Below, in pieces: positions 34,778 through 46,188 of a stretch of DNA of 64,000 bases (positions are counted from its first letter, which is position 1; each line of letters begins with the position of its first letter). The stretch lies in NCBI GenBank assembly GCA_944990035.1, contig CALYLX010000112.1, forward strand, positions 62,001-126,000. Direction: 5' to 3'. This stretch comes from Clitopilus passeckerianus. Taxonomy: Eukaryota > Basidiomycota > Agaricomycetes > Agaricales > Entolomataceae. The notes below the pieces were generated by a model, which did not search any database, was not told the DNA's origin, and saw only the letters and a list, made by a program, of their open reading frames with translations. The position numbers and the translations under genes were made by a program.

Positions 34778-36541
34778 ATGAACCAACCACCCAACTTGAG
34801 TGATGGTTTAGGCATCTTCTCCCAGCTCAACAGATCCCTTGCTTCCCTCACTGCGGGACTACCTCCTGATCAACAACCATGGGCTTCTGGTCAACCAATG
34901 AACGCCCAACAGATAGTGGCTCTTCGTAAGCAGAGATGGATCCAGAAAGCTCATCAAAGAAAGGAAGAAATAATGAAGGAATGGATACCTCACGTTCTAA
35001 GCCCCCAAGAATACCACGACAGTCTAGCCAGAACCAATCGCTGCATTGACGCGATGAATCATTGGGAAGGCGTACTCAAACAGAACGAACACGAACGTAT
35101 CGCTGCTGAAGACAAGCTCATGGAGGCACGCATCGAGTATCAGGTTCTCTTTTGGCGTTCATTCCAAGTCAACAACCTCCCTGACGAAATCCTTGCCACC
35201 ATCTTTCACTTTGCCACCTGGTCGGTACTGGGCAAGCAAGCAGGTGTCGTCGCCCGCCTGCACATCACCTGGACATGTCGGCACTGGCGGCGAGTGGCCC
35301 TTGAAGACCCCACCCTATGGAATGTCGTCTGGATACGAGATCCACCCCCCTTCGACCAAGCAATGACTTGGCTCGATCGATCGGCTGGGGCGTCGATAGA
35401 CGTACGACTCGATGAATGGGAACCGAAGCCACTGACCGCCCAGGATATTGTCCCTTTCATGGACAAACTCTTACCCAAAGTCTCAAACATGCGCTCCCTT
35501 ATTGTCTCTATCGACACATGGGAGCCTGCCTTGGTCGTCCTCAACAAGCTTCGTGAGGCTGGCGAGGCCGGGGCTGTCTTCAACCTGGAGCGGTTTGAAC
35601 TACATCGCAATGGTATCCCTTTCGTGCAAATCAGCGAGACCTTCCAGCCAGCGGAATTGCGCCATCCATTGGCCTTGTTCGGCGGCCAGCAGTCCACTCG
35701 CCCCCTTCATTTTTGTCTCGTCGGCATACATATCAACTGGGACCAGTCAGCTCTTCGAAACCTCACCTGCCTAGATTTCAGGAAGCTCCCCTTGGATCGT
35801 TGTCCGACCTTGGCCCGCTTCCGTGCGATGCTCATCGAATCCCCAAACCTATATAGGTTGTGCCTTGATGGGGCTGGGCCTCAATTCAACGCCGAGGAAG
35901 CACGGGGACTTGCTCCTATCCATCTCAAGAAGCTTCGATCCCTACTACTGGCCGACATGCAACCCAACTATGCCTGCTTCGTAGCCCAGCTCTTCATTTC
36001 TCCCCAAGTGCGGGATCTCACCCTGCTGAGGCTCTCGCAACAAGACTATACAGCCTTCTTCAAGTTGTTGGTTGGCCGCTTTCCCCGCCTTCGCATCCTA
36101 ACACTATTCCATGTCGTCATCAAACAACACCAAGAGATGATCGATACCTTTATCGACTTTTTTGCGACAGCTCCAATGCTCAAATACCTGCGAATGGCGA
36201 ATTCCAGTCCCATCCTCCTTGAAATCCTCTTGTGGAATAGCGAAACCAAGCAGAGGTCCTTACCCCCAGTCGGCCGCGCCACTTGCCCAAACCTTGACAC
36301 TCTTGAATTCCATTTCGTCGGTCCCCCTGAGAGAGTCCAGGATTGGTTCGATATCGTCAAGGGCTGGAAAGGATACAGAGAGAAAATAGGTGCCCCACTG
36401 AGGAGGCTGTGGATCCCAGATATCCATATCCAGAAGTTTACACCCCAGCAGCGCGAAACCCTTGTTGACATCGCCCCGGTCTTTGTTTTCCACCATCAAA
36501 TGAGTTCCGCGGACGAAATGTTGATACTATCTGAAAATTAG
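34778..36541 (+). CDS. F-box/LRR-type protein, intronless
   Basis: 587 residues in one exon. The N-terminus (MNQPPNLSDGLGIFSQLNRS) leads to a helical region (EEIMKEWIPHVLSPQEYHDS). Then comes an F-box, FQVNNLPDEILATIFHFATW, ending RHWRRVALEDPTLWNVVWI. The rest reads as degenerate leucine-rich repeats, for example LTCLDFRKLPLDRCPTLARF, LKKLRSLLLADMQPNYACF and FPRLRILTLFHVVIKQHQEM. F-box proteins recruit substrates to SCF ubiquitin ligases. This type is strongly expanded in Agaricomycetes, and targets are unknown. The end is SSADEMLILSEN. Confidence 0.88.
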   Translation: MNQPPNLSDGLGIFSQLNRSLASLTAGLPPDQQPWASGQPMNAQQIVALRKQRWIQKAHQRKEEIMKEWIPHVLSPQEYHDSLARTNRCIDAMNHWEGVLKQNEHERIAAEDKLMEARIEYQVLFWRSFQVNNLPDEILATIFHFATWSVLGKQAGVVARLHITWTCRHWRRVALEDPTLWNVVWIRDPPPFDQAMTWLDRSAGASIDVRLDEWEPKPLTAQDIVPFMDKLLPKVSNMRSLIVSIDTWEPALVVLNKLREAGEAGAVFNLERFELHRNGIPFVQISETFQPAELRHPLALFGGQQSTRPLHFCLVGIHINWDQSALRNLTCLDFRKLPLDRCPTLARFRAMLIESPNLYRLCLDGAGPQFNAEEARGLAPIHLKKLRSLLLADMQPNYACFVAQLFISPQVRDLTLLRLSQQDYTAFFKLLVGRFPRLRILTLFHVVIKQHQEMIDTFIDFFATAPMLKYLRMANSSPILLEILLWNSETKQRSLPPVGRATCPNLDTLEFHFVGPPERVQDWFDIVKGWKGYREKIGAPLRRLWIPDIHIQKFTPQQRETLVDIAPVFVFHHQMSSADEMLILSEN

Positions 36542-36673
36542 TCTATGAATCCTCATCTTGTCACTTAATATGTAATACGATCTTATCACGCAATGTATGG
36601 ATATGTAAACCGGAATAATAATGCTAGTGTTGCAACAAATTAACAAATGCAAGCGTACATGGTGTTACTTTTA

Positions 36674-39600
36674 TCATGGCTTCTTGCGCTTTTTGCCATT
36701 TACTATTGGGCTCGTGGATGAAGGGGAAGGTGAAGCAGTGGGGGTTGAGGCTGAGGTGGATTTGAGAGTTTTCAGCGACGAAGTGGCCACCTTCGCAGGC
36801 GTGCCTTGTTTTGAAGGCATGACGGATTTGGAGACGGCGACGCCGTTTGCATGACCATTCGGGAGAGATGACGATTCTAACATTGTTGTCAGGGGGGAGG
36901 AAATTGCGGAAGTAGAGAGAGACGATGCTAACCTCTGAACGAATGCTTTTTGAACAATTCCACAAACGTCTGCATCTCTTCTGCTGAGACAGCCTGTCGA
37001 ACACGGGGTTTACTGCATACGCTTGGAATCTCATCTACGTCCATTTCAACATCGCCGTCCTGGTCTTCTTGGCCTCCACGAACCACCGCCTTCTCCTGAC
37101 GGGGCTGCAAGAACGAGTCAAGCAGGGCATCCGAGAAGGCACTGATAGGTGGCATGAGATAGGCGGGCGTGTCGAATACACTTATAGGAGAGACAGGTTG
37201 TGGTGGGCGTATGAAATCGACCGAGATACCTTCGGGTGGCGACATAAGCGCCGATTGACCGAAGATATCCTGGAACAGGGTGCGTTTGGATGTCTGGCCT
37301 CGGGAAGAGATCTTGTTTGCTCTTGTACCGTCTTCCTTCTTGACCTTTGGTTTGTCGCCAAAGATCACTAAACTCCAGTCCTGCGTAATCCCAATGAATG
37401 TGTGCTGCAGTGAACCTCCTAAGAAAGGACAGGGAGAGGCATTTCGTATCCTGAAAGGAATAGAGTTCGATGCTGAAGGTGTACTTGAGCTTGTGTCAAA
37501 GATAGAGACCCTCGTGACTTCTCCCTCTGAAGTTGAGGAATTCCCGTGGAGCAGTGCAAACGTGCCAGTCTTCGAATGCGGGATCAATTGCTCAATCGGC
37601 GATGGCAGTTTGTGAGTCCATCGAACTAGAGCGTGCATGAGTAGATAGATTAGACTATCCAAACGAAGCACGTACTGGATTTTGTAACAAGGTCCCAGAG
37701 AACAAGGTGATGGTCACCCACTGCTGCGACATATCGACCTCCGTGGCCAACAAAGTGGGCACGGGCGGTTGAATGTAGGTCACTCGTGGTGAGTCTTGTA
37801 AGAAGAGCACTTGACGCTGAGTCGTAAACGGCAATGCATGTCTCAAATGCAATAGCCAACAATGATCCGTCTGGAGACCAAGAGACCGAGTAAGGGGTCT
37901 GCGACCGGTAATCGAAGGTTGAACGAGGAACCCAAAATTCTGAAAACTAAATGAGACTTGATTTCGTGGGGCTGACTCGGAACACTTACCCTGATTCCCT
38001 TCAGATTTTGACTTCAGGGTTTTGAGATCCCATACCCGCACACATTTATCATCGCCTGTCGTGACCAGCAAGCAACGTTGGCTGCCCTTGACGTTCGGAC
38101 TGAAGGCCATGTCAGTCACCATTTTAAGGCCATGAGGGCGATCCACTCTAGAGTTCAACGTCCAGAGGCTAGCGTTTTTGTCCCAAGACCAGAACTTGAG
38201 GTATATTTCGCTTTTGAATGCGTCGCTATCGTCCCGGACGTCCACTGAGGCTAGCCACTCGTCGGAAGGTGATGTTACAATTTTTGAGATATGGTGGGTC
38301 CAGTGGTTTTTCTTCCCGGCGAGAAATCTTACTGGCAGGATATTTCCAGTTCGGAGATGAGTTTTGAGGAGGAAGGTGAGTAAATCTGGAGAGAACAGGG
38401 ATGGGAAGAGGGAAGAATCAAGGTCGATGAGAGACCGTGAGATCCTAGAGGTGCAGTTCGTATTGATGGTGAAGGGAATCCCTCCACAGTTGCTGGGTCT
38501 GTAAGTTCAACTGAATGAGCACATATTTTCAGAACTAAAAAAAAAAGACATACCAATTTTGAGGCGCGGGTAACTCCGCGATATTCTGAGCGTGCCGGAG
38601 CTCACAAAGACATGGGTAGCGTCGGATAGTTCCAGGAGATATTCTTCTTCACTTGCGCCTGATTTTGACATTGACACAGTGTTGATCGGAGCACCTACAC
38701 GGGGAACGAACTCTTTCTTCCCGGAATGCAGTTGCCAAATGACGAGGACGGCCTCCTCGCCACCACTCAACAGGTAGGCTCCATTCTGAGTAAACGCAAT
38801 CGAAGCAACCGCATGAGCATGCCAATGCAGGGTTGTAGTGCGAGTCTTCTTCTCAACACCTTTCACGGCAGGAGGCTGAAGATTGTCTCCAAGGCAGTAC
38901 CACATGCGTATGCGGCCTTTTGCGTCCCCGGTTGCAAAGTATTGGTCGGATGGATGAAACGCCAGGCAGGTTATCCGTTCTGGGGATACATATTTGGTGA
39001 AACCAGACTTGGGACTGGATGTCGACGCGACGTATACTTTGTGGCTCGCAGTAGCGACTAGCCATTCACCATCAGGCGAGATTACCAGGCCCGTTGGAAA
39101 GCGTGTTTTGCCCACCGGTCGTATCTCTGAAGGTTTCGTGGTATCGGACTGCGGCACGAGAGATACACGCATCACAACACAATTATCCTCTAAAACGGTA
39201 ACTGAGTGTGTGTAATTGAACCGCTGGGGAATGGTTCATACCTGAGCCCCCTTGTTCCGTCTTTTGAAACGGTCGTCCCGCAGCAACAAATACTGCATCT
39301 TGGAAAGACTCGTGTACACACAAATGATATATAGGTTGAGATATATCGATCGTCTGCAGCGGAACGGCGTCCAAGAAATCCCAAACCACAATATTTCCGT
39401 TGAGTGAGCCAGTTATTAATTGAAATACATTGTGGGGATTGATGGTCGCGCAAGTAACAACGTCTTGTCTTGAAGTTTGAGGCAGAGACAATGTAGATAC
39501 AACTTGACCAGTTGTTGTCGAATGTATCTTTATGGAAGAACTGGCAAAGGAGAAGAAGTAACTGACCAATTCAGTTCACATGAGCAATGCTATCCTTGAA

Positions 39601-39869
39601 TTGTATAATCTGAGCACTCACCTCCCATCCTTCGTGAAAACCGGTGCAACCTTCCTGGACGTTGAATCTGTAATGGTTGACCATTCCCATGAAGGGTCCG
39701 AACCCAGATTGTCCCAAGATCTACTGCTCGTCTGCCCCACCTCATTGTTCAATCCTCCATTTGTGTTTTCTTTCCCTTTCCCCTTTCGAGACGCTGGCTT
39801 GTTTGCTGCCTTCTTCTGGTTTTGTCCCTTTTCTGACCGCTGTGAATGGCCGGACGTCGATGCTGCCAT
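36674..39869 (-). CDS. UTP17: WD-repeat U3 snoRNP protein UTP17/WDR75
   Basis: Nucleolar component of the t-UTP part of the small-subunit processome, needed for early pre-18S rRNA processing. The start MAASTSGHSQRSEKGQNQKK opens a basic tail (KAANKPASRKGKGKENTNGG). WD40-type beta-propeller repeats follow: NPHNVFQLITGSLNGNIVVW, FPTGLVISPDGEWLVATASH, RITCLAFHPSDQYFATGDAK with GRIRMW, VASIAFTQNGAYLLSGGEEA, GDDKCVRVWDLKTL and FVGHGGRYVAAVGDHHLVLW. The C-terminal region contains VEMDVDEIPSVCSKPRVRQA and EEMQTFVELFKKHSF. The last exon is low-complexity and ends PIVNGKKRKKP, a basic nuclear tail. About six introns. Confidence 0.85.
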
Positions 39870-40052
39870 TGCCCAGGGTGATTTCAAGTGGGACTTACCG
39901 TCGAGCAGGTTGTGTCGAAAAATGTGTGATGCCGTTCAAACAACTCAAAACAAGCCGGTCCATTGCTCCGTTCGGCGTCTAATTTGCAGGTTCGTTGTGC
40001 CAAGCTGGGTATCATTGCATGTCAAAGCGGATACATAGAAGTCTGTACAGAG

Positions 40053-42146
40053 TCAATCTTTGTATCCTACTAGTACTCTCATGGATCGACATGGTGCTAG
40101 CTTTTCCTCTTCCGAAGTGAACTGGTGAGCTTGTAACAGGCTTGACCGGACACGCTCCTCTTCCAACATCTCTGCTTTTGACAAGGCTTCTCGGGCAGGA
40201 AACGGCCAGCCCATACCAGTAAGTGAGCACCAGATCGCTATTCGTGCTTGCATATCACTAGATAATTTCCATAAGTACCACTACCACCTGAATACCGAGT
40301 GGACAAACCTTCTATAGCGGTCTATGAGGCGCTCGAATCTCTTCCTATCCCGCAGCTCCTCCAATTCCTCGTCATCGTCCCACCCATAATCCTTCAACTC
40401 TTCAGACCTGTTCCGTATCCTGTCTTTCAAATCTCCCACATGGCTTCTTGACAGGCCAGAATCGTCTGGTACGAGCGATAGAGATGCATGGCCAATGACC
40501 TCTCAGTTAAGGTCTCGAGCTGTTCAACAGGGAAAAGAGACTTCGGCATTTCGCCATGTTCACTCTCGTTCAGCGAAGCATCAAGCTGGTATCTTTTGAG
40601 TGGTGATCCTGCACCATCGGGTATCGAACGAGCGGTATCAGATTGTTGGCGTGAAGCTGGGGAATAGAATGAGGAAAGGATGCAGAGGCAGTCCTCGGGC
40701 GACCAGAGAACAGTGAGTTGCTGGAGTCATATGTAGAGGTCGTCGACGAGGAGAGTGTCGATGAGAACGAAAGCGACGTTGGCCGGTTCATGGGTATAGG
40801 TTGCGAAGGGATATCACGAGATTCGAAGATATCAGAGGAGGAGGTCATGTATGCGGATATCTTCTGTGGTGGTAGTGGCTGTGGAGGAGGAAGGGGTGGC
40901 ATAGGGAAGTTGATCACCGGTCCTAGGGTGACTTGTCGGAAGTATGTACTGAAATAACTAGGTAGAATGGCTGCAAGACGTTAAAAAGGTCTCCAGTGAT
41001 CCTTCGCAATAACTCACCAGTTGGGCTCATGTTGATAAACCGTGTTTCGAAGACAGATCTGGTCAGGGACTCGAGTAGAGCATGATCATGGTAGCCCTCA
41101 GTTTTAGCAGGTGTATCTGGCGGAGAAGAAGGAATGCCTTCGGGAAGGTACACTGAAGATGGCCGCCTGGGCTTTTTACGTAGTGCACTTGTGAACCACC
41201 GAGGAAGTGAAGGAAAGATGACATCTAGGAATAGCTTCAGGATACAACATCTGATTCTCCAGGTAGCCAAGCATACCATCCTCGATCATCTCAACAGAGC
41301 CACCTGGCCGAAGCACCCGGTTGATTTCCTCGAACAGGACTCCCCACTTCATCCATGCATGATGAGCTAGAAAAGGTTTTAAAGAATTAAAGCTCACTTT
41401 GTTTTCTGGAACGGCCTTTGCTATTGCTTGAAGATGAACGTGGTCGAATTCATCATCGTCGAAGGGTAATTTGGTGGTCAAGCTGTTGCCTGTCAGTGAA
41501 TAGGAGGTAACAACGGTTAGAGTCGTACAAGTTGCCATGCTTCCATTCGATGCGTTGCGCTGTTGGACGATCAAGCAGACTGAGAGGGAGCTGGACGTCA
41601 ACGAGATCGAAGCCAACCTGGCAGTAAATATGAGTTAGGCCAATATCTTACGTAGCAGGATGATACGTACGAATTCGCAGTTTGGCCACTCCTTTGCCGC
41701 GTCTACTATCCATGTCCCTGCCTATGTGTACCAAACGTCATGACAAGGTTGAGGGTAATATTGAGGAAACAAACCCCGCAACCAAGATCCAGTACCCTCT
41801 CAGGTGCGCCATTTTCAAAGTTGACAAACGATACGGACCCTCTCAGATGTCTCGTGAGATTGTTATCCAAGGCTTCACTGTAAATTTACATATGAGATGT
41901 GACGAGTTAATTCTCCGTTATTCGGCTGACATACATTTCGAGGATCTCTCTGTCATAGGAGAGGGGATACGGTGCTTTTTTACTGTCAAAACCATGTTGT
42001 TTATGGCCATGGTTTTGAACGGGTTCCTTCGAGCGTAGACCCCTGGGCCTGCCACCGTCGAACGACGGTGCTCGTGCAGAGTGAAGGGTCGGAGAATCCT
42101 GTATGGCAAGTGCCTGTTGATGAACCTGAGGCCTGATTACCGACAT
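40053..42146 (-). CDS. SAM-dependent methyltransferase with an apparent frameshift
   Basis: The start MSVIRPQVHQQALAIQDSPT leads to KKAPYPLSYDREILE, then EALDNNLTRHLRGSVSFVNF. Motif I for S-adenosylmethionine is APERVLDLGCG. Further motifs are CEFVGFDLVDVQLPLSLLDR, FDDDEFDHVHLQAIAKAVPE and INRVLRPGGSVEMIEDG. This is a class I methyltransferase of the Methyltransf_25 kind. The middle is Ser/Pro-rich. The C-terminal block reads SYQTILACQEAMWE, and then the frame breaks near 40433. The next frame continues DLKDRIRNRSEELKDYGWDD, RKRFERLIDRYR and MQARIAIWCSLTGMGWPFPA to the TGA at 40053. Read literally, TGA ends the frame one codon after AMWE. Substrate is unknown. Confidence 0.7.
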
Positions 42147-42417
42147 AATCTTGAACGTCGACAGTTGGTATCAAGCCACTTTTCCAATATTAGGGGTGGA
42201 AGCTATATAGGTGGTGGAGAGAAGAGATCAAAACCATTGCTCATCGTCATGATGTCCGACGAAGATTATATGACAGTGCGCTGCAACCGGTAATAAGCCA
42301 TACTTGGGTTCATGAATGATAACGACAATCATCAGGGTCTGTAGTCCTTTGATCATCGACCTCTTTGAAATTCTAAGATTTCATCACGCAGCATTGATCT
42401 AGGCAACAACGACAACG

Positions 42418-44652
42418 ATGCCCAGGCAAAAGCCAACATCACAACGTCAAAAGAAGGAAGAGCAAAAGCTCAAACGTGCAATCAAGAGGGGTGATGTACC
42501 CGCTCCAGAGTCAGCCAAAAAGACACGGAAACGCAAGGTCAGAAGGGGACCAACTGGGCAGCTCATTGCTGGTACCTCTAGAGATGCAAACATAGAATCA
42601 GTCAAGAAGCTACAGTCGTCCTTCATCCGTCTGTCTCAGCCTTATCTCGAACAAACGAGATTCTTGGCCTCGACTTTACCCCTGCAGAGGCCCATACCAG
42701 ATAACGATGCCGTCTATAAAGATCTATCTAGCTCCTCGAATGAGAGAAAACCTTTGACATGTCCCAGGCGGCCGAAGTGGAGATTTGATATGTCCAAGAA
42801 AGAAGTCGAGAAGAACGAGGAAGGCCTATTCAAAAATGGCTGGATGAAACGGACAAAAACGTGCAGGCGTGGCAGGATCATCTTACAGAAATGAGGCAGC
42901 CCCCGGTAGCAGAGCCAAACGATCCGGACCTACCCTCCAGATCTCGCTACTATGCCTCCTTCGACGACGTATTTTGAGAGAAATTTAGAGGTGTGGCGAC
43001 AGTTGTTAGTATCCATGCTACTCTTTTCATATGATTCTCGTTCTGAGACCCAATCTTAGATGGCGAGTCACCGAGATCTCCCAGATCCTTCTTGTCCTGC
43101 TAGACTCTCGCTGTCCGCTCCTCCACTTCCCTCCCTCACTCGCAAGCTACCTGTCTGGAAGGAAAGTCATCCTCGTCCTCACGAAGGTCGATATCTCTGG
43201 GCCGTGGCGGACTCACGCCTGGAAGAAATATCTGCGTGATAAATATCCCACCTTTCAGATCGTAGAGGTCGAATCTTATGCAGAAGTTCCGGCGGATGCT
43301 GAAGCCCAGGGCAAGACAAGGTTCCAACCTGGAATCCCATTCCCCTTCAGAGAGAAGCTGGTTGAAGCAATCAAAGTCTCTCATTCGGAGCTTCTCCAGC
43401 CGCCCGATAAAGTGAAAAATAACCCAGACAGGCTGAAGCACTGGAAGCCGAGCATCAGGCAAGAAATAGACTGGGACCAAGTCATTAAGGCGGACGGTGT
43501 CAAAGTTGGGATGGCAGTTGGAGGGCCTACTCAGCCTCAATCGAAAGGCGATTCCGACGAGGATTCACAGACCCCCGCAGATCAGGAGCCTGAATTTCTT
43601 ACAGTTGGTCTGATAGGCGAGTTCTTACTCCCCCTGATACCTGTGTATTTATTCAAGTGATACGCTCTGTAGGGCAACCAAACGTTGGTAAATCGTCTTT
43701 ACTCAACGCCTTGTTTGGAACCAGCAAGGTTCGAGCATCAAAGACTCCCGGGAAGGTATGGCTCTCCGTCATTCTCAGCTATGAATGTCTGACATTGTGA
43801 TTTATGTGTAATTAGACAAAGCACTTCCAAACTCTCTTCTGGACACATGAAGTGCGACTGGTCGATTGCCCAGGTCTAGTTATGCCCAACTACATTCCAA
43901 TGGAGCTTCAGGTGAGCGGAGCGTTGAGATTTTTCCATCCCGGCCCCCAATTATAATTTCTATCCTCAGGTTCTCTGTGGTATCCTACCTATCGCGCGTC
44001 TACCAGCTATACCTGCTTCTATCTACTATGCCGCCCAGCTGCTTCCTCTTGAGAACATTTACAAGCTCACCCATCCAAGACCACCTCCCGAACAAGACAA
44101 ACGCACCTGGAGGGAGGGTATGAAACCGAAAGAGGCAGACAAGGCCGCGGCGTGGACTGGGATGGACATTCTAACAGCGTATGCGAACGGAAAGAGATGG
44201 GTGACTGCAAAGGCCGGTAGGCCGGACGTTAATCGTGCAGGCAATGCGGGTGAGTGAATATGATCTTCTATCGGGACCTATTTGACCGAGCTTTTCAAGT
44301 CTTGCGCGCTTTGGCTGAAGGGCGTGTCGCTTGGGCGTTCTGGCCCCCCGAAACGGATGAAAAGTCAGTTGGAAAAGATATAAACGACAAAGAGTGCGGG
44401 ATATGGATACCTGGGTCATTGTCCGAGGATGAGGAGGTTAGCAGTGATGAGGATGAGGATGATGGTGCAGGACGCACAGATGTCGGAGAAAATGGCGAAA
44501 GTGAGAATTCTGACGAAAATGACGAGGAAACCCTGTATGACGTGAGTGAGGTTCTCGGCAAGCCTGCCGGTGGGTTTGGAGCTTTGTCGATAGACGACAT
44601 TGAGGAGGAGGGTGAAGAAGAGGGAGAAGGTCCCTATGCCGATGATGATTGA
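42418..44652 (+). CDS. GNL1-type circularly permuted GTPase
   Basis: YlqF/MMR_HSR1 GTPase resembling human GNL1, of the group linked to ribosome biogenesis and nucleolar transport. The start MPRQKPTSQRQKKEEQKLKR matches the family's basic opening. Motif order is permuted: G4 in VILVLTKVDISGPW, then G1 in GQPNVGKSSLLNALFG, a TPGKTKHFQTLFWTHEVRLV segment and G3 VDCPGLVMPNYIPMELQV. The C-terminus is highly acidic (SEDEEVSSDEDEDDGAG) and ends EGPYADDD. Between about 42832 and 42960 the frame leaves and returns. KKWLDETDKNVQAWQDHLTE is conserved-looking but out of frame, so two compensating indels are likely. The G1 codon is split by a GC-AG intron. About six introns. Confidence 0.82.
43617..43672 (+). 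other. GC-AG intron inside the GTPase P-loop codon
   Basis: The donor is AG|GCGAGT and the acceptor is CTGTAG, 56 bases apart. Removing it joins VGLIG to QPNVGKSS with a Gly codon split G|GG. No GT donor nearby keeps the P-loop. Confidence 0.6.
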
Positions 44653-45101
44653 GTTAGTCATTTCGTAGGTAATTTGATTTCCACATGGTGAAAGTCAAAA
44701 GACTCAAACTTAAAGATTTACTTCCGTTACCTCCAGGTTCTAAAAATAGCTAGGACGTCAAATATAACCCTTATTCTCAACGCGATGTCATCTTACTTGC
44801 GACGCGGCCCGTGAACGTACCGATGGCATGTGTGTCACGCGAACGAAGGGTGACCAACGAAATGGACGGATTCCGAGCGACCACTGGTTGAAGAGGCAAA
44901 TCTGGGTATTACCTCGATTTCTCCCGCTTGGGCCATCTGCCAGAATGAACATGGTGCTGTTTTGCCGAACCTACCTCATGACCTGAAAATTCGTCAGCTG
45001 GAGCTTTTATCGTGTAGGGTATGACCCTTCAGCGGTCCGGGGGGATGTCAGCATGGAATATAAACCTGGAAAATCAACGTCAGGAAACAGGATTATTCGC
45101 C
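44653..45101. promoter_or_regulatory. Upstream region of the acetylesterase, TATA and CreA-type site
   Basis: About 450 bases before the esterase ATG. TATAAA at 45059-45064 sits 38 bases upstream of the ATG, and CCGGGG at 45037-45042 fits the SYGGRG consensus for the carbon-catabolite repressor CreA/Mig1. One such short match is expected often by chance, so repression by glucose is only suggested by the gene's role. Confidence 0.35.
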
Positions 45102-46029
45102 ATGTTCTCAAAGGTTATCATCTCTGCGTTACTGTTGTTTTCGTTTGTTTGTGGACAAACGGTTTACCTTGCTGGTGATTCTACCATGGCCAAGGGAGGA
45201 GGAGGCTCGGGTACCGATGGTGCTGAAATTACCCTGAAACGCTTCTCAGCGAAAGGCTAAATTTTAACTAGGTTGGGGCCAATATCTCGCGCAGTACTTG
45301 ACAATTCCCGTGGCCAACAACGCTGTGGCTGGCCGCTCGGCCAGGTCATATACGGATGAAGGCCGCTTCACCACGCTCATCAACACTGCTAAAAGTGGGG
45401 ATTTTGTCATTATCGAATTCGGCCATAACGATGGAACTGCCAGCCCGGATAACGGAAGGCAAGACGCTGTTGGTGACGCATACGACACCACTGCAACTGT
45501 GACCGCCTCAAAGTAAGGGTTTCTTTAATTTCCGATCCATTAAACGAACATCGTTTCTGACACCCGTGCGTATAAAGTGGCACCCAAATCGTCATCCATA
45601 CCTTCCCCTACTATATTCAGAACGCTGTCAACTCCTTAAAGGCTAAGGGCGCTATCCCTATTGTCTCTTCGCAAACCCCAGATAATATCTGGTCTAATGG
45701 CGTCATTGCAGCTGGCCCACGTTTTGTTGGCTATGCTCAGGTGTCCGCTAGTCGCACTGGTGTGACCTACATCGATCATTATGCTTATACCGCACAAGCA
45801 TACGACAAATTGGGGCAAACGAGAACAACTACCTATTTTCCGAACGAACATACCCACCTCCCCTGCTGGAGCTAATGTTGTTGCCGAAGCATTTGTGAGG
45901 GGCTTGCTTTGTGGAAGTAGCACACTCAGAAGCAAGGTTAATTCTGCCGGTCAGGCTGTCCCCAGTGAGCATTCTGGTTTTGTTGCTAGAACGAAGCTTA
46001 ATTCTCGCAGTTTAGATGGCTGTGTATGA
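45102..46029 (+). CDS. Rhamnogalacturonan acetylesterase, secreted, apparent frameshift
   Basis: GDSL/SGNH hydrolase of the CE12 type, which removes acetyl groups from the pectin backbone rhamnogalacturonan. The signal peptide is [19 protein letters not shown]. Catalytic blocks follow: [20 protein letters not shown] with the Ser nucleophile, [29 protein letters not shown], and PNEHTH for the Asp/His block, here reading NEHTH rather than xDHTH. At about 45858, right after HTH, the frame breaks. The next frame continues [18 protein letters not shown] and NSAGQAVP, and a last intron (GTGAGC to TTTAG) would give the end NGCV before TGA at 46027-46029. It is either a sequence error or a recent pseudogene. 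The Asp to Glu in the catalytic block is also unusual. Confidence 0.75.
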
Positions 46030-46188
46030 TCACCTTCAGGGTATCAGGGAGTTATACCTCGAGGCTTAGCTGCACAAGGCTGCTCCCTTCATAAAACTGC
46101 CGCATATGGGTTCTCTCATGTGGTGTATCTAATCTAATCTATCCTAACGTGTGACATATTCGTTGAGTGACGAGCGTGACGACGAGTA

